A DNA stretch of 64,000 nt from Dermacentor variabilis. Lineage: Eukaryota > Arthropoda > Arachnida > Ixodida > Ixodidae. Positions 1-10,327 of the stretch are shown here, piece after piece (positions within the stretch are counted from its first letter, which is position 1; the number at the start of each line of letters is the position of its first letter). The notes below the pieces were generated by a model that saw only the letters and a list, made by a program, of their open reading frames with translations, was not told the origin of the DNA and did not search any database. Position numbers and translations under genes: made by a program. The stretch is from the NCBI RefSeq assembly GCF_050947875.1, contig NC_134569.1:38977277-39041276 (forward strand), read 5' to 3'.

Positions 1-708
1 AAGCTTACACTGAGCGAGACATTTTCTGGTGAAAATGCGTCCAGCTTGGTCATGTGCTCTATACTTACAAATTGTGGCTAAACAAGAACAACATTCTTTG
101 CAAATACCAATGAAAGCTTCATTTAAACAGATTCTTGCAGTGCATAAAATCGGAAGTATCTTGTTTTTTTTTTGTCGTTCCATGCAAGCTACAGACAAAC
201 AACTTACCCTCAGACTGTTTTGACCAATTTATTTTTTAGCTGGCTCTTGTGATGACTTCAAAGACTGCACATGCATATATATTTAAGGGGTACCGTTGGT
301 GAAGAATCGGGGCAGTGCAGGTTAAATGCAGCTAAAATTTAGCAAGTAAGTTGCGTGTTTGAATTAAATAAAATTAAAATTCCAGCGGAACCAATTTCAC
401 AATAATGTCAATGCAATTAGCACTGATGCAATGTATCAGTGCACCATATTGCCAAATTACTCGTGTAGCTGACTTACCAACATCTTGTCTAGCTCAACGG
501 TCCTTGCTCGATGCATACTCTTGTTTGTTTTGCTTGTTTGGTGCTGACTTTTTAACTTCTCTGTCGCCGACTTCACTTCTTGCTTTTTGTTTTGCTTGTC
601 TATCTGGGCACCCAACCGGTGGCACGTACCCATTCTGGGGGATTGGCCAAGAATGTTCACACACCTGGTGCCCATTTGTACATACCCAATGACCAAAGTC
701 ATTCTTGA
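1..708. other. Left edge, no gene seen
   Basis: The first bases are AAGCTT, a HindIII site, as expected if the window is the end of a HindIII-cloned BAC insert (inference). The rest is AT-rich. Open frames here are short, overlap on both strands and show no recognisable protein motif. Confidence 0.5.
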
Positions 709-926
709 AACCTGCCGCGGTAGCTTAGGAGCTATGGTCTTGTGCTGCTACGCTCGAGACTGCAAGTTTGATCCTGACTGAAGTGGCTGCATTATGCTTG
801 TGTACTCATATTTATGTGCATGTTAAAGAGCCCCAGGTAACCAAATCAATTCAGAGTCCCCCACTATGGCTTGCCTCATAATTGTATTGCGGTTTTGGCA
901 TGAAAAAAACCGCAGAATTTAATTTT
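709..926 (+). repeat. Ruka-type tRNA-derived SINE, decayed copy
   Basis: The order of blocks matches the tick Ruka SINE: a tRNA-like head near 709 (CCGCGGTAGCTTAGGAGCTA), a degraded box B, then the body blocks GTTAAAGAGCCCCAGGT (about 823) and GGCTTGCCTCATAAT (about 868), and an end with GGTTTTGGCA and AGAATTTAATTTTTTG. The same blocks recur in this window near 12.5 kb, 29.8 kb and 35.3 kb. This copy is diverged and has lost a usable box B, so it should be transcriptionally dead. The Ruka name comes from family knowledge; I could not align it to a consensus. Confidence 0.75.
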
Positions 927-1440
927 TTGTCTGTTCTTGCACATACCCAGGGGCACATGCCCTGTCACACATACCTACTGGCCCAAGTTGTCTATTCGGG
1001 CACCCACTCAGTGACCCAAGTTGATGTCAAAGAAGAGGTACACACACACACATACTGAAAAGTGCATGAAGTTCCCCAAGAATGCTAATTGCATTAAAGC
1101 TATCAGAAGGAGATAAGAGGAAGAAAAACTTGTTATTGCAAGTTTTCACCTTTCTTGCCCATTGTGTTCTTTTATCACCATTTGATGCAAACTCAAACCT
1201 GCTGCAGCTGTAACCTACACAGCTAGCAAGAAATGTTGAATTTGGAGCTCAGTGTGCGTTTTATAGAAAATGAACAGTGCACCGTGATGGTAAACTGCAC
1301 TAGCAAGAACACTGCAGGAAAATCCATTTCCACACCCATTCATCCTGTTTTTCACCAGCCTAAGGAACTAAGAAAGCTCTGTATGGCAACTCTACAACTG
1401 CGCATTGCTGATCGTGCGGACTTTTTGTTCCCTCTACAGG
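927..1440. other. Intergenic, nothing recognised
   Basis: AT-rich sequence with a short CACACACAC run near 1041. The plus-strand frame at 1233-1466 shows no domain and runs into the retroelement fragment that follows. Confidence 0.4.
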
Positions 1441-2458
1441 GAAACGATTTTCTCGTTTCGCCTTGAGCAAGCGACATTATCTACTTCAGCAGAGCTATAT
1501 GGCATTAAGGAGGCCCTTGTGTATGTACTTCGACAGCAACCACCAAAGACATGGGTGATTTTCACAGATTCAAAGGCAGCCCTACAAAGTATGTGGAACA
1601 GGCATAAGCGTTGTAATAACCAACCTGCAGCATTTGACATTGCTTATCTTCACCACAAGGCTAGGATTGCTGAGCATTGCATCTAGTTCCAGTGGATACC
1701 TGGCCATGCCGGTATTTCAGGAAATGAAAAAGCGGATGAAGCTGCCCGAAATGGGCTCCAATACCGCAATTTCAAAAGAAAATCTTTTACAAAAGCCGAC
1801 TCTTCAAACATGGCAAAAAAATATGCCTATAAAAAAAAGAGATCACATTTGGAATCTGCTGCTGCATTATATCAACCCAGAAATTAGACTGAAAATCTTA
1901 CGACCACTTCCTTGACACTTAGAGACGTTGTACCATCATCTTCGACTAAACGTGGCATACACGAACAATTATCAGTACCGCATAGGGCTTACCACTAACC
2001 CCTACTGTGATAATTGTGGCAACTTAGAGACAATGGAGCACATATTACTAGAATGCTCCTCGTACCGAGACGAGAGACAATTTTTTGAGCAACAAATAGA
2101 CATGATTTACCACGATCCGTTAACAGTACCCAGCATCTTAGGTCCAACGCCCGGCTCTTCAAAACAGAGGCAGGTTTTGGATTTATTGTTCAAATACCTG
2201 TCAGAAATTGGTCTAATAGGGAAGCTTTAAAGATTGAACATTTCATATAAAAAAGCCCAAGTTTACCCGCCATGTCACCTGTAAATATTAGTATCAGGTC
2301 CACTTGCACATTTCATATTTATTTTTATTGTCTTTTTCTCCCACTCTCCTCTGGAATCTTTTAATCCCATTCCTCATCCCTATACAGAGTAGCATGCCAG
2401 CGGTTGTATAGGCGCCGGCAAAATTCTCAGTTTTTCTAATAAAGAGTCTCTCTCTCTA
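1441..2458 (+). mobile_element. 5'-truncated non-LTR retrotransposon: RNase H and C-terminal zinc knuckle
   Basis: Three disrupted frames read in order as the end of a LINE polyprotein. An RNase H segment carries AELYGIKEAL (catalytic Glu region, about 1490), FTDSKAALQS (catalytic Asp, about 1560) and, after a stop and frameshift, QWIPGHAGISGNEKADEAAR (about 1690). A C-terminal stretch from about 1928 carries a Cys/His motif, CDNCGNLETMEHILLEC. The 3' end shows AATAAAGAG followed by a (TC)n tail at 2441-2458. The first RNase H aspartate and everything upstream are missing. Stops and frameshifts make it a fossil. It belongs to the RNase H-bearing LINEs (I/Jockey/CR1 groups); the exact clade cannot be set by eye. 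Confidence 0.8.
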
Positions 2459-2819
2459 TGAAAACCTGTGCACTGCATGCCATGTTAAGCGCACAAAAAT
2501 TCCGGCAGTACCCATGCCATGATGAATGTCGACGTTAATGAAATTAGCACTAAAGCAGTGTAGCGACAAACATTGTATTGCTACTGCAGACACGCAAAGT
2601 GGCAATCCCGCCGCCAACCACAATGCCAAATTATACCACAACACAGTATATCTTGTAATCACTGCAACCCTGTTGAAACTTCGTAGTATCCTAGTATTCT
2701 GGCTGAAACTTTGCTGCAATGTTTCTATGTCAAGCAGCCATGCTCGACATTGATGTGTCTGTTGTGGATAGGGTACTATCATTGTAATATATTCAAGGCT
2801 ACATACCCGTTGTGTCACC
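2459..2819. other. Intergenic, nothing recognised
   Basis: No motif-bearing frame. Overlapping frames on both strands (about 130 and 75 codons) have no domain and look like chance openings. Confidence 0.35.
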
Positions 2820-2849
2820 TTGGCACAGCCATTGTGGGGGATTGGGCAC

Positions 2850-3075
2850 TCCAAACTGGTGTCACCCTAGAGATTCGTTACAAGCGGACACGCCTTGCAA
2901 GCTCACAGGCTACCATTTGTAAACTGCAATATGTACTGTGAAGTTAATTTAAAAGTAAATTAGTGAATTTTTGTAAATTAAACATTTCGTGTGCAAGTAA
3001 TGCCTGCCTCTCTGAACAATCCAGCTGAAGGACTGGAATTATGTTATCTGCAACAGGCAATTAAAAAAAAAAAAT
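2850..3075 (+). repeat. Half copy of the foldback repeat seen whole near 41 kb
   Basis: Blocks here match, in the same order, the right arm of the element at 40784-41526: CTGGTGTCA, GAGATTCGTT, CGCCTTGCAA, AACTGCAATATG, and the terminal CTGCAACAGGCAATTAAAAA against CTGCCACAGGCAATTAAAAA. No left arm is visible, so this copy is a half element or solo arm. The oligo-A at 3063-3074 is the element edge and not an mRNA poly(A). Confidence 0.6.
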
Positions 3076-3109
3076 TCCCTAACACTTCAAAATTATCACC
3101 ACATATATA

Positions 3110-3737
3110 CAGGGTGTCCCAGCTAACTTTAGGCAGAGTTTAAAAATATGCAAATGCCACGTAGCTGGACAGAACAAAGGTAATGTTGTTTGCCGTCACT
3201 TGGCAATACTAAATTTTTTTCATTACGCCTAATTAGATAATTAGCCTTAATAAATTAACTTCTCAAATGTTATAATTAGATAAAAAAGTGTCAATGAGAA
3301 AATTGAGAGCGACATGAAAAACTACCGATACAGCTTTCTGTTGCTGAATACATGCTACATAAAAGTTTTTCTGAGCTTGAAAGAAGCTCGCAAATGCACA
3401 CAAAATTGCCATGCGGCTGGTTGCTCGAGCAACTTTGCGTGTATTCGCAGGCTTCTTTCACGCTCAGAAAAACAAATTTACGTAACGCGTATCGAGGAAC
3501 AGAAAGCTGTTTCTGGAGTTTTTCATGCCGCTCTACAATTTTCTCATTGACACTTTTCATCTAATTATAACATTTGAGAAGGTGATTAAGTAATTAAGAC
3601 TAATGATCTAAACATGCGGAATGAAAAAAAAGTAGTTTGAGTATCTCCAAGCGATAGAAAACATTACCTTTGTTCTGTCCAGCTACGTGGCATTTCCATA
3701 TTTTTAAACTCTGGCTAAAGTTAGCTGGGACACCGTG
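3110..3737. mobile_element. 628-bp foldback DNA element with TATA target duplication
   Basis: The left end (CAGGGTGTCCCAGCTAACTT, 3110 on) and the reverse complement of the right end (3737 leftward, CACGGTGTCCCAGCTAACTT) match closely. The pairing continues almost to the centre: the GCCACGTAGCTGGACAGAAC blocks near 3155 and 3680, the GTCAATGAGAAAATTG blocks near 3291 and 3540, and the AAGAAGCTCGC / GCAGGCTTCTTTC blocks at the middle. Both sides are flanked by TATA (3106-3109 and 3738-3741). The symmetrical frames inside on both strands are a by-product of the palindrome. No transposase is present, so it is non-autonomous. The short TA-rich duplication would fit Tc1/mariner-like or similar enzymes; the family is not assigned. 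Confidence 0.85.
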
Positions 3738-4893
3738 TATACATATCTGTTGAATATGTGTGGCATATAGATGAATTTAAATTGTTCATCTGTATTTTAT
3801 CAACAGATGCATATATACAAAGAAACCATTCACAGAAGCCACTTAACAAATACATTACCAACTTTTTAACTGCCTTTCTAAAGTACACCTTAAAACTGCG
3901 AAGTTTCGCTAAGGCAGTTTCATTCTTTAAGGATTTCTTCTTGTTATGCAGTTGTTCTTCCAACTATGTTTACTGCTCTCATTTATTGTGCTAATATGTG
4001 CATAGAAAAAGGCCAAAGCATCCTGCAAATGGTCCAACTCTGTGCTGATCAAATGGGGACCAGCCTGTGGATTATTTTTTTACCTTCCTTCTTTCTTTTA
4101 TAGTTGGTATATTAGGGTGGTATACTGGGTGGTAGCCTCCACAAAGTTACCTACTGTGAATGAAATGGGAGTATACAAACATTCCAAGCACATTTACTCA
4201 TGTTTTTAAAAAACATGATGATATTTCAGCTGGCCAGCCCGGCAGTGTTATAGGAATCTCGCATGCACAGTGTATGCTGACCATCTGTATTTCATAAATA
4301 CATGTACTACACAAAGCATAGTTGCTCTCCCCAAATGCACAAACACTCATTTCAACTAACACTAGAAAGATTCATATTTTCTAGTTCTTTCCTTCAGTCA
4401 CGTCACATTCTGGCAAGAGTCACTCAGGTCACACATAATCGGGTCCACTCACTTGCAGGCACAGGAAAAGTAATCTGCAAGGTTCTTTTCATTTACACTT
4501 GGCATTGCCTGAGAAGAATCGGCACACGATCTCTTCACAAGCCAAAGCTGAAAAAAGAAAGGGCCAAACTTATTTACCCTGTCGCACATTGTTCCTTTGA
4601 AAGCAGCAGTCAGTGGTGCTGCCAGCAGTGCCACATCACAAGCAGTTCGCTCTACAGCCACTCCACGAAGAACTAAATGCGCTTTAACAAGAATCAGCCC
4701 TAATAAAACTACATTACTTTGGGATCAAGCATCTGCATACGCAGTGTCTGACAGGTGTGCATCAGACGCAAATTTGTCTAAGGTACTGGTTTCTGAAATG
4801 TTGCACATTAAAACTAAAAAAAAAAGAACAAAGAAAAAGAAAAGTGTACGGACTCTGCTATAGTTTGCAAAGTTGGCAGATCCGTGCCATTTC
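3738..4893 (-). other. 3' flank of the zinc-finger gene, probable 3' UTR
   Basis: This lies downstream of the zinc-finger stop codon on the minus strand and no protein motif is seen. A TTTATT at about 3979-3984 reads AATAAA on the minus strand and could be its polyadenylation signal, giving a 3' UTR of about 0.9 kb. That assignment is inference. Confidence 0.35.
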
Positions 4894-6171
4894 TCAAGGT
4901 GCAGCAGAGCTCGGCTGCTGTGATGGAGGCACAAGCTGATCCAATGCCGCATGCAAGGCCGTTACTTTGTCGTGATCAGGGCCCAACTTGCCCGCCAGGT
5001 CATCAATAGCCGCATGCAATGCCTGCAATCGAGCACCGACTTCCTCAGAACCGACTGCAGCAGGTGTTGCTGTTGGGAGTTCCCCATAGAAGCTGCCAGG
5101 TGATGCAAACACTGGTGCTGGCTGGAGCGCATGTAGTGAGAACGGCTTGTGTTCGGACAACGGCACTTCTTGTGTTACAATGGGGGCAGGGTAGTAGACA
5201 GTGGCCTGAAGGACTTCAACACTGCGTGCAGTTTCTGGTGACCCTGGCAACCCTTGATACTTGTGCCCCGAGAGGTCCTGGAACCGGTCCCGGCCTGCCT
5301 CTACTCCGTCTGCCTCAGCTTGTTCTCCCTCTGTTTCACCATCCTCCTCTTCTCCTTCTTCCTCGTTGTCGCCGTCCTCTTCACCGGAACCTTCACCACA
5401 CTTTTTGAGTCGCTTTGGCGTGTTCTTTCTGCGCTTGGCCGCATTGCGGTTGGGGCTTTGCGGTGTAATCACTACCTCCACAGATCCAGCAGGGATAACG
5501 GCTGGACCATGCTTCTCCTTGAGGTGCCGCACTAGGTTCCCACGAAGCGTAAATGTGCTACTGCAATCGGGACAGCGGTGGGGCTTACTTGTCTGATGAA
5601 TGGCCATGTGGGCGCGCAGGTTGTGCGCTCGTGCCAGGCCCTTGCCACAGACACTGCATGAGTATGGCTTCACATCGGCATGCGACACCAGATGCATCTT
5701 GAGTGTCTGGGGCTGCGAGAAACGCTTGCCACAGCGTTCACAGCCAAACCTGCGCTGGGCCTCGTGTATGAGGACGTGCCTCTCCATGTTGGCCTTGAGG
5801 GAGAAGGCCCTGCCACAGACAGGGCATGGGAATGGTTTCACGGGGCTGTGGGTGACAAGATGATTGCGGAGGTGGTGCTCCTTCATAAAGCGCATGCCAC
5901 ATTCAGGGCACGCAAAGCGGCGCACCTGCGTGTGCACCAACATGTGGTCTCGCAGCTGACTGGGATACTGGAATAGCCGCTCACACACCTCGCACTGGAG
6001 TCTGTGTGCTGGCGGTGCAGGAGCACCTGTGCTTGTGCGCAGCAGAGGTGGGGGGTGATGCTTGGCAACATGCGCGGAGAGGTCACTCGGAAATGCAAAG
6101 CGTCGGCCACAGATAGCACAGGGCAGGCAGCTGCCACCATGAGTCACCAGGTGTCTCTTCAGGTGGGTCAC
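4894..6171 (-). CDS. C2H2 zinc-finger protein, exon 2 (fingers 3-10 and C-terminus)
   Basis: This is the second, terminal coding exon of a minus-strand gene, 425 residues plus stop. The acceptor is CCTTGCAG just upstream of 6171; the exon opens in phase 0 with VTHLKRHLVTH, which completes the finger begun in exon 1 (CPHCDHSFLQ). Seven complete C2H2 fingers follow, starting CAIC, CEVC, CPEC, CPVC, CERC, CSVC and CPDC, mostly spaced C-x2-C-x12-H-x3-H. After the array come a basic stretch (AAKRRKNTPKRLKK), a likely nuclear localisation signal, and a long Glu/Asp/Gly tract. The C-terminus contains AALDQLVPPSQQPSS. The protein is probably a nuclear DNA-binding transcription factor. I do not recognise a specific orthologue. 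A start at 6255 is possible on paper but would break finger 3. Confidence 0.9.
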   Translation of the reverse strand: MTHLKRHLVTHGGSCLPCAICGRRFAFPSDLSAHVAKHHPPPLLRTSTGAPAPPAHRLQCEVCERLFQYPSQLRDHMLVHTQVRRFACPECGMRFMKEHHLRNHLVTHSPVKPFPCPVCGRAFSLKANMERHVLIHEAQRRFGCERCGKRFSQPQTLKMHLVSHADVKPYSCSVCGKGLARAHNLRAHMAIHQTSKPHRCPDCSSTFTLRGNLVRHLKEKHGPAVIPAGSVEVVITPQSPNRNAAKRRKNTPKRLKKCGEGSGEEDGDNEEEGEEEDGETEGEQAEADGVEAGRDRFQDLSGHKYQGLPGSPETARSVEVLQATVYYPAPIVTQEVPLSEHKPFSLHALQPAPVFASPGSFYGELPTATPAAVGSEEVGARLQALHAAIDDLAGKLGPDHDKVTALHAALDQLVPPSQQPSSAAP

Positions 6172-8333
6172 CTGCAAGGATACGAGTGCTTTAGAAAGAT
6201 GTGAAAGAAAGCAATAAGAGTGACTTACGATACCTTTGTAAACACTTGCCTGCATTTCAATCCTTTTTTAATTTCGCATATACACAATTCGCACAAGGAT
6301 TCACAATTACGCCAATGATGATCAATGCCATCCGTGACAAGCTATCTTGAACTGGACAGCACAGCACACTCGCAGGTGTACTAGCTATAAAGAATACATG
6401 AGTCAAGTAATTTTTTTTTGTTATGTAGAAAGACACTGTAAAACTCACCTGTGGTAGATATTGCGATTCTGACACATCAGCTGGCTTTCTTGAAGAAGTG
6501 GGCATTACTTGTACAAAAACTGCAGTGTGACATTGCCTAATTAATGAAGTTTTACTAATTAAGTATTCATTTAGTTGCTTTAGGGCACATGTCTTAATTG
6601 CAGAATTGAACCCAAGCTGAAATGAAGTCATACCCACTCAGCAGAAGTAACTGCTTAGCACCAAATTCCATAAAGATATCACCAAATTTTGTGACGACTG
6701 CATTAACGTTCCAGTTAACACTTATCAACATGGGATTTTTACACACTGCTGAGAAGCACCAGTGGCAAGCCAGGGGAAGAAAGTTTTCTTTCCTACATGG
6801 TTGCCGCAGCAGTAGCAATCTTGCCACTGAGACTGACTTCAGCATTAGGAAAAGCACCCAAGCAAGAGCATCCATGGTGCTACCATCATTGTACACACCT
6901 CAGATCACACCTCAGAATAGCGGTTTATGCAGGAAGATTGAAACAAGTGGCTTTGCTGGATGTTGGGTTGTGATTTTGCAAGGTGATACATGTCTGCACA
7001 ATTTATTTAGGAGCGCGTTATAATAACAAAGATTATAAAAATTTAATGGAGTTTTGACACTAAAGCACTCCCTCCTGCCAAGCTACACTCCTTCACATAA
7101 ATGGTGCTGTCAGTGCTGTGGTTTAGGTGCATGAAATAAAGCAGCACAACCTCCAATTACAACTAGGTTGCCTGATCTGATATAGTGTTCTCTTTTTCCC
7201 AACGCCACCCCTCTCTTTTCAAACAGAAAGAGCAACTTTCACAGCGCATTTGCACATCAGTGCAAAATCCTGGTTTAAGGCCATAATAACACAGACGTAT
7301 GACATCTATAACCTCTTCACTACAGGTGTCCACATTTGGACACTTGTATACTAGATTTAGCATACCACCTTTCCTTTAAGATCTTAATCTTCGTCTACCT
7401 TGCAAATCATTGCAGAACTCATTTGTTAATGGTGATTCGGCATCTTCCTCCTCCACTCGGATAGTAACCATTCACAGAATACAAAATGAAGTCTAAATAT
7501 GTGCATGTTTTCCGTCCTAATATTGCACCCTCATTCCCCATCAACCCTCATAAGTGGCACACAGCTTATGACACCATAATTGAGAATATTTGATTTTGTA
7601 TAGGAAAGCTTGCACAATTCAGGTACTTACTTAACAAGAGTATCAGCAGAAAGTCTAACTGTGCAAATTTTTATCTTATGACCTCAGTGAATTGTGTAAA
7701 ACTGAGCATCTTCTTTAGTAGTTTCACACTGCTGTTGCAGAGTGCATCAAACTAATGCCTGCTTCTTCGACTGTTTCACACGACATATTAGACTGGCAAC
7801 TGGATTGTGACAAATGGGTTACTCGTGTGTGACCGCATTCTCTGGCGTGAGCAAGTTTCTACTGCAATATGGTGACTGGACAGTAATCTTAACTGACACG
7901 TGTTCCATGTAGTTCCCGATTGTGAACAAGGCTTTCGTGCACAAGCCGAAACGTCGGGTTGCTGTTTTTTTTCTTTTTTTTCTCATTTTGCTACTGCTAC
8001 TTCCCGCCCCTTTAGGTTTCCTAGTTTCCTATTGGTGTCGTGTTTCCACACAACTCTGCCACGGTTACCGATTAAAGGAAATACTCGACTGCACCATTTC
8101 GACCACGATTCTAATATAGTTAACGCGGGGATTCAAATGAATGCGGCGAAACCACCGCGAAGAAAAATGAAAATGCAGACGAAATAAGTTCTATTATGAT
8201 TACTACTCCAATGGGTAGTGCACCACACCTTCCGTACAGGCAGCACAGAAATCAGGCAGCCATCGATGGCACCCACCCGCTGATCGTAATTATCATTCAT
8301 CGACACTGCAGCTGATACAGATGGACGTCTCAC
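6172..8333 (-). other. Intron of the zinc-finger gene
   Basis: A 2162-bp intron with GT (8333-8332) and AG (6173-6172) on the minus strand, phase 0, interrupting finger 3 after its second cysteine. It is AT-rich. Near 7930-7960 it holds AGCCGAAACGTCGGG, a short motif seen at the 3' ends of some retroelements; this is too little to call an element. Confidence 0.8.
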
Positions 8334-8978
8334 CTGCAGGAAGCTGTGGTCACAGTGCGGGCACCTATGCGGTCGCCGACCTTCGTGGATGAGGAGGTGC
8401 GTGTTCAGGTGTGCTTGCTGCTTGAATGCCTTGTGGCACACTTGGCACTCGAACCTCTTCACACCAGAGTGGCAGAGCAAGTGTGTCTGCAGGTGGTGTT
8501 TTTGCGCAAACTGCTTGCAACAAACCTCGCACTTCCACGACCTGACGCCGCCGTCCGCCTGTGTAGGCACCACGGCAACCACCACTGATGTCCCATCTTC
8601 CTTCAGCTGGCAGTAGGGATCGTTGCAGTAGCGCGGTGCTACCACCGCCGTGCCTCCCGAGTCCGTACTCGAGTACGAGTCCGCCGTGAGCTCGGCTCCG
8701 CGTTGTGTGACGCACAGCGCCTTTAGCTTGGGATCGCCGCCTCCGTCAGCGTCGACAGAAGCGGAGTTGGCCGCAGTGCTTGGGGGGACGACGGGAGTAC
8801 AACAGCCGCTCCCGTTGCCACTTGCGACTGTTCCATTCGGTCCAGTGCTTTCTGGTTTCACGCCACCGTCAGGACCACCGTTGAAATCCTGTACTACAAC
8901 TGGGGCGGGCGCAGCTGAGGGAGCCGCGACGCACACGGAGATGCCGTTCTCCGCTGCCGGCTCCGACGGACACAACAT
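8334..8978 (-). CDS. C2H2 zinc-finger protein, exon 1 (N-terminus, fingers 1-2 and half of 3)
   Basis: The first coding exon, 215 codons, ending exactly at a codon boundary with donor CAG|GTGAG at 8334/8333. The start ATG at 8978-8976 is the first in frame after an in-frame TGA at about 9015, which supports the choice. Residues 1 to about 150 are a low-complexity Gly/Ser/Pro/Val-rich region (MLCPSEPAAENG) without a recognised KRAB, BTB or ZAD domain. Finger 1 (CEVCCKQFAQKHHLQTH) and finger 2 (CQVCHKAFKQQAHLNTH) follow, then the first half of finger 3. With exon 2 the protein is 640 residues with ten fingers. The exon is GC-rich while its intron is AT-rich, as expected of a promoter-proximal exon. 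Confidence 0.9.
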
Positions 8979-9430
8979 GATGCGTTCACATTTGCCAGCA
9001 GGCGGAGGCGATCCTCAGCCACGAGTAGCGGTTAGCAAACCGCAGGAAGCTGTTGGAAGCCGATCATAAGCGGCCCGGCTCCCCAGGTGAAGCGGCCGCC
9101 AGCGCCCTACGAGAACGTCGGCGACTTCGGAACAACTGCTGGCTCCTCGATCATGGAGTGTGCCGTTCAGAGATGGTAACTTCGATGCCGCATACGATGA
9201 CGAGGAACGTAGGAAGTTTTTCACGGTAGCACATTAGCGTGTGGCCTCACAGGAACTCGTAATCGAACGGCTTGCTTACGCGTTTGCATCGACTGTTCCG
9301 AACAGTTGCTAGTCGCCATAGCGGAACTGCACGCCATCGTCGCTGCCGCTAACGCCGTTCTGATTACGGACGAAATGGCTTGTCGACGTAGATTCACGGA
9401 TCTACACGTTCTCGTCAGCAAATAAATGAC
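8979..9430 (-). promoter_or_regulatory. Probable 5' UTR and promoter of the zinc-finger gene
   Basis: GC-rich, CpG-containing sequence lies directly upstream of the first ATG and drops to AT-rich beyond about 9430. No clear TATA box was identified. Function is inferred from position and composition only. Confidence 0.4.
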
Positions 9431-9958
9431 ATTGTAGCTTGCAACATGCTTAAATATCGTGGTAATTGTGCTTGTTTTGCACCAATGAAGCCTTGGAACG
9501 CGTCTTGGCCATGCTACGATGCTACATTCATAAAAACAAAAATAATTTATTTTCTGGTAAAATTAAGGTTAACTAAGTGATTTATTTATTTGTCATTCTT
9601 ATAAAAAGTGCCAGTACCGTTAGCCTGTATTCTTTTATTTCAAATAAAACAGCGCTTGTGCCTGCAGCGCCTCGTAGTTTACCGCGGCTTTTAACTTTAT
9701 GTTTATTATTTTTGCAGCCGATCCAGGCTGCTCCGAGTTGTTGTGCTTCGCAGTGCGGCCTATGGTGCGGCACAGAAATGTTAAATATGCTTCATTCGTA
9801 TGCTATGTTGAACGTGCCGCTGCGCTAATTATTTGTGCTGCATTGTGCATACTGTGTTTGAAGGGGACGCTGTGATTTAGCCGTCAAGCGCACTTATGAC
9901 ATCGAGGAGCTCTCGGCTGCCTAACCCAAGCCAGGAGTATTGAGGTAATTACTCAACT
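9431..9958. other. Intergenic, nothing recognised
   Basis: AT-rich, with no motif-bearing frame or repeat structure that I could identify. Confidence 0.4.
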
Positions 9959-10327
9959 TTAATTTGCTGTATTGACGTACAGGGTTTGGCTCCCTTCAAC
10001 TCCTTTCATCCTAAAACAGCAAGATGATACAGTGTTTTTTGTTAATGTAGGGTTTTCTTCTACATAGGCTGCACGTAAATCGCGGCCCGAAAAGTTCAGC
10101 GATTGTCTTCTTTTGTTATTCCGCGTAACTTCAGGACGTTCTTGGTGCTTAGTCAAATAGGCACATCTTCTCAAACGCTCGCACACTGTCACAATTCTCT
10201 CTTTATTTTCTACGAGACTTGTGTTTCGCAAATAGTCATGTATTTGAGAAGGCAATAATATATGCGCGCCTCTGTCATCACAAACGTAGGTGATCTCATC
10301 GTTCTGCCATGATGCTAGCTTCCTCAT
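9959..10327 (-). CDS. Unrecognised 122-codon ORF
   Basis: An uninterrupted minus-strand frame from ATG (begins MRKLASWQNDEITYVC) to stop. Its composition is balanced and charged, with segments such as NKERIVTVCERLRRCAYL, unlike the low-complexity chance frames nearby. No domain or homologue is recognised, and no flanking splice sites or promoter were established. It could be a chance ORF, an exon, or part of an old transposon. Confidence 0.2.
   Translation of the reverse strand: MRKLASWQNDEITYVCDDRGAHILLPSQIHDYLRNTSLVENKERIVTVCERLRRCAYLTKHQERPEVTRNNKRRQSLNFSGRDLRAAYVEENPTLTKNTVSSCCFRMKGVEGSQTLYVNTAN

Noticed and set aside
3291..3564. Several overlapping frames with similar peptides on opposite strands
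   Set aside because: They arise from the palindromic foldback element, so the same sequence is read in both directions; no protein family is seen.
5019..5596. Plus-strand frames of 93-129 codons
   Set aside because: Shadows of the zinc-finger exon on the opposite strand.
7900..8000. Penelope-like element 3' end
   Set aside because: Rests on a single short word (GCCGAAACGTCGGG); no reverse transcriptase or GIY-YIG remnant alongside.
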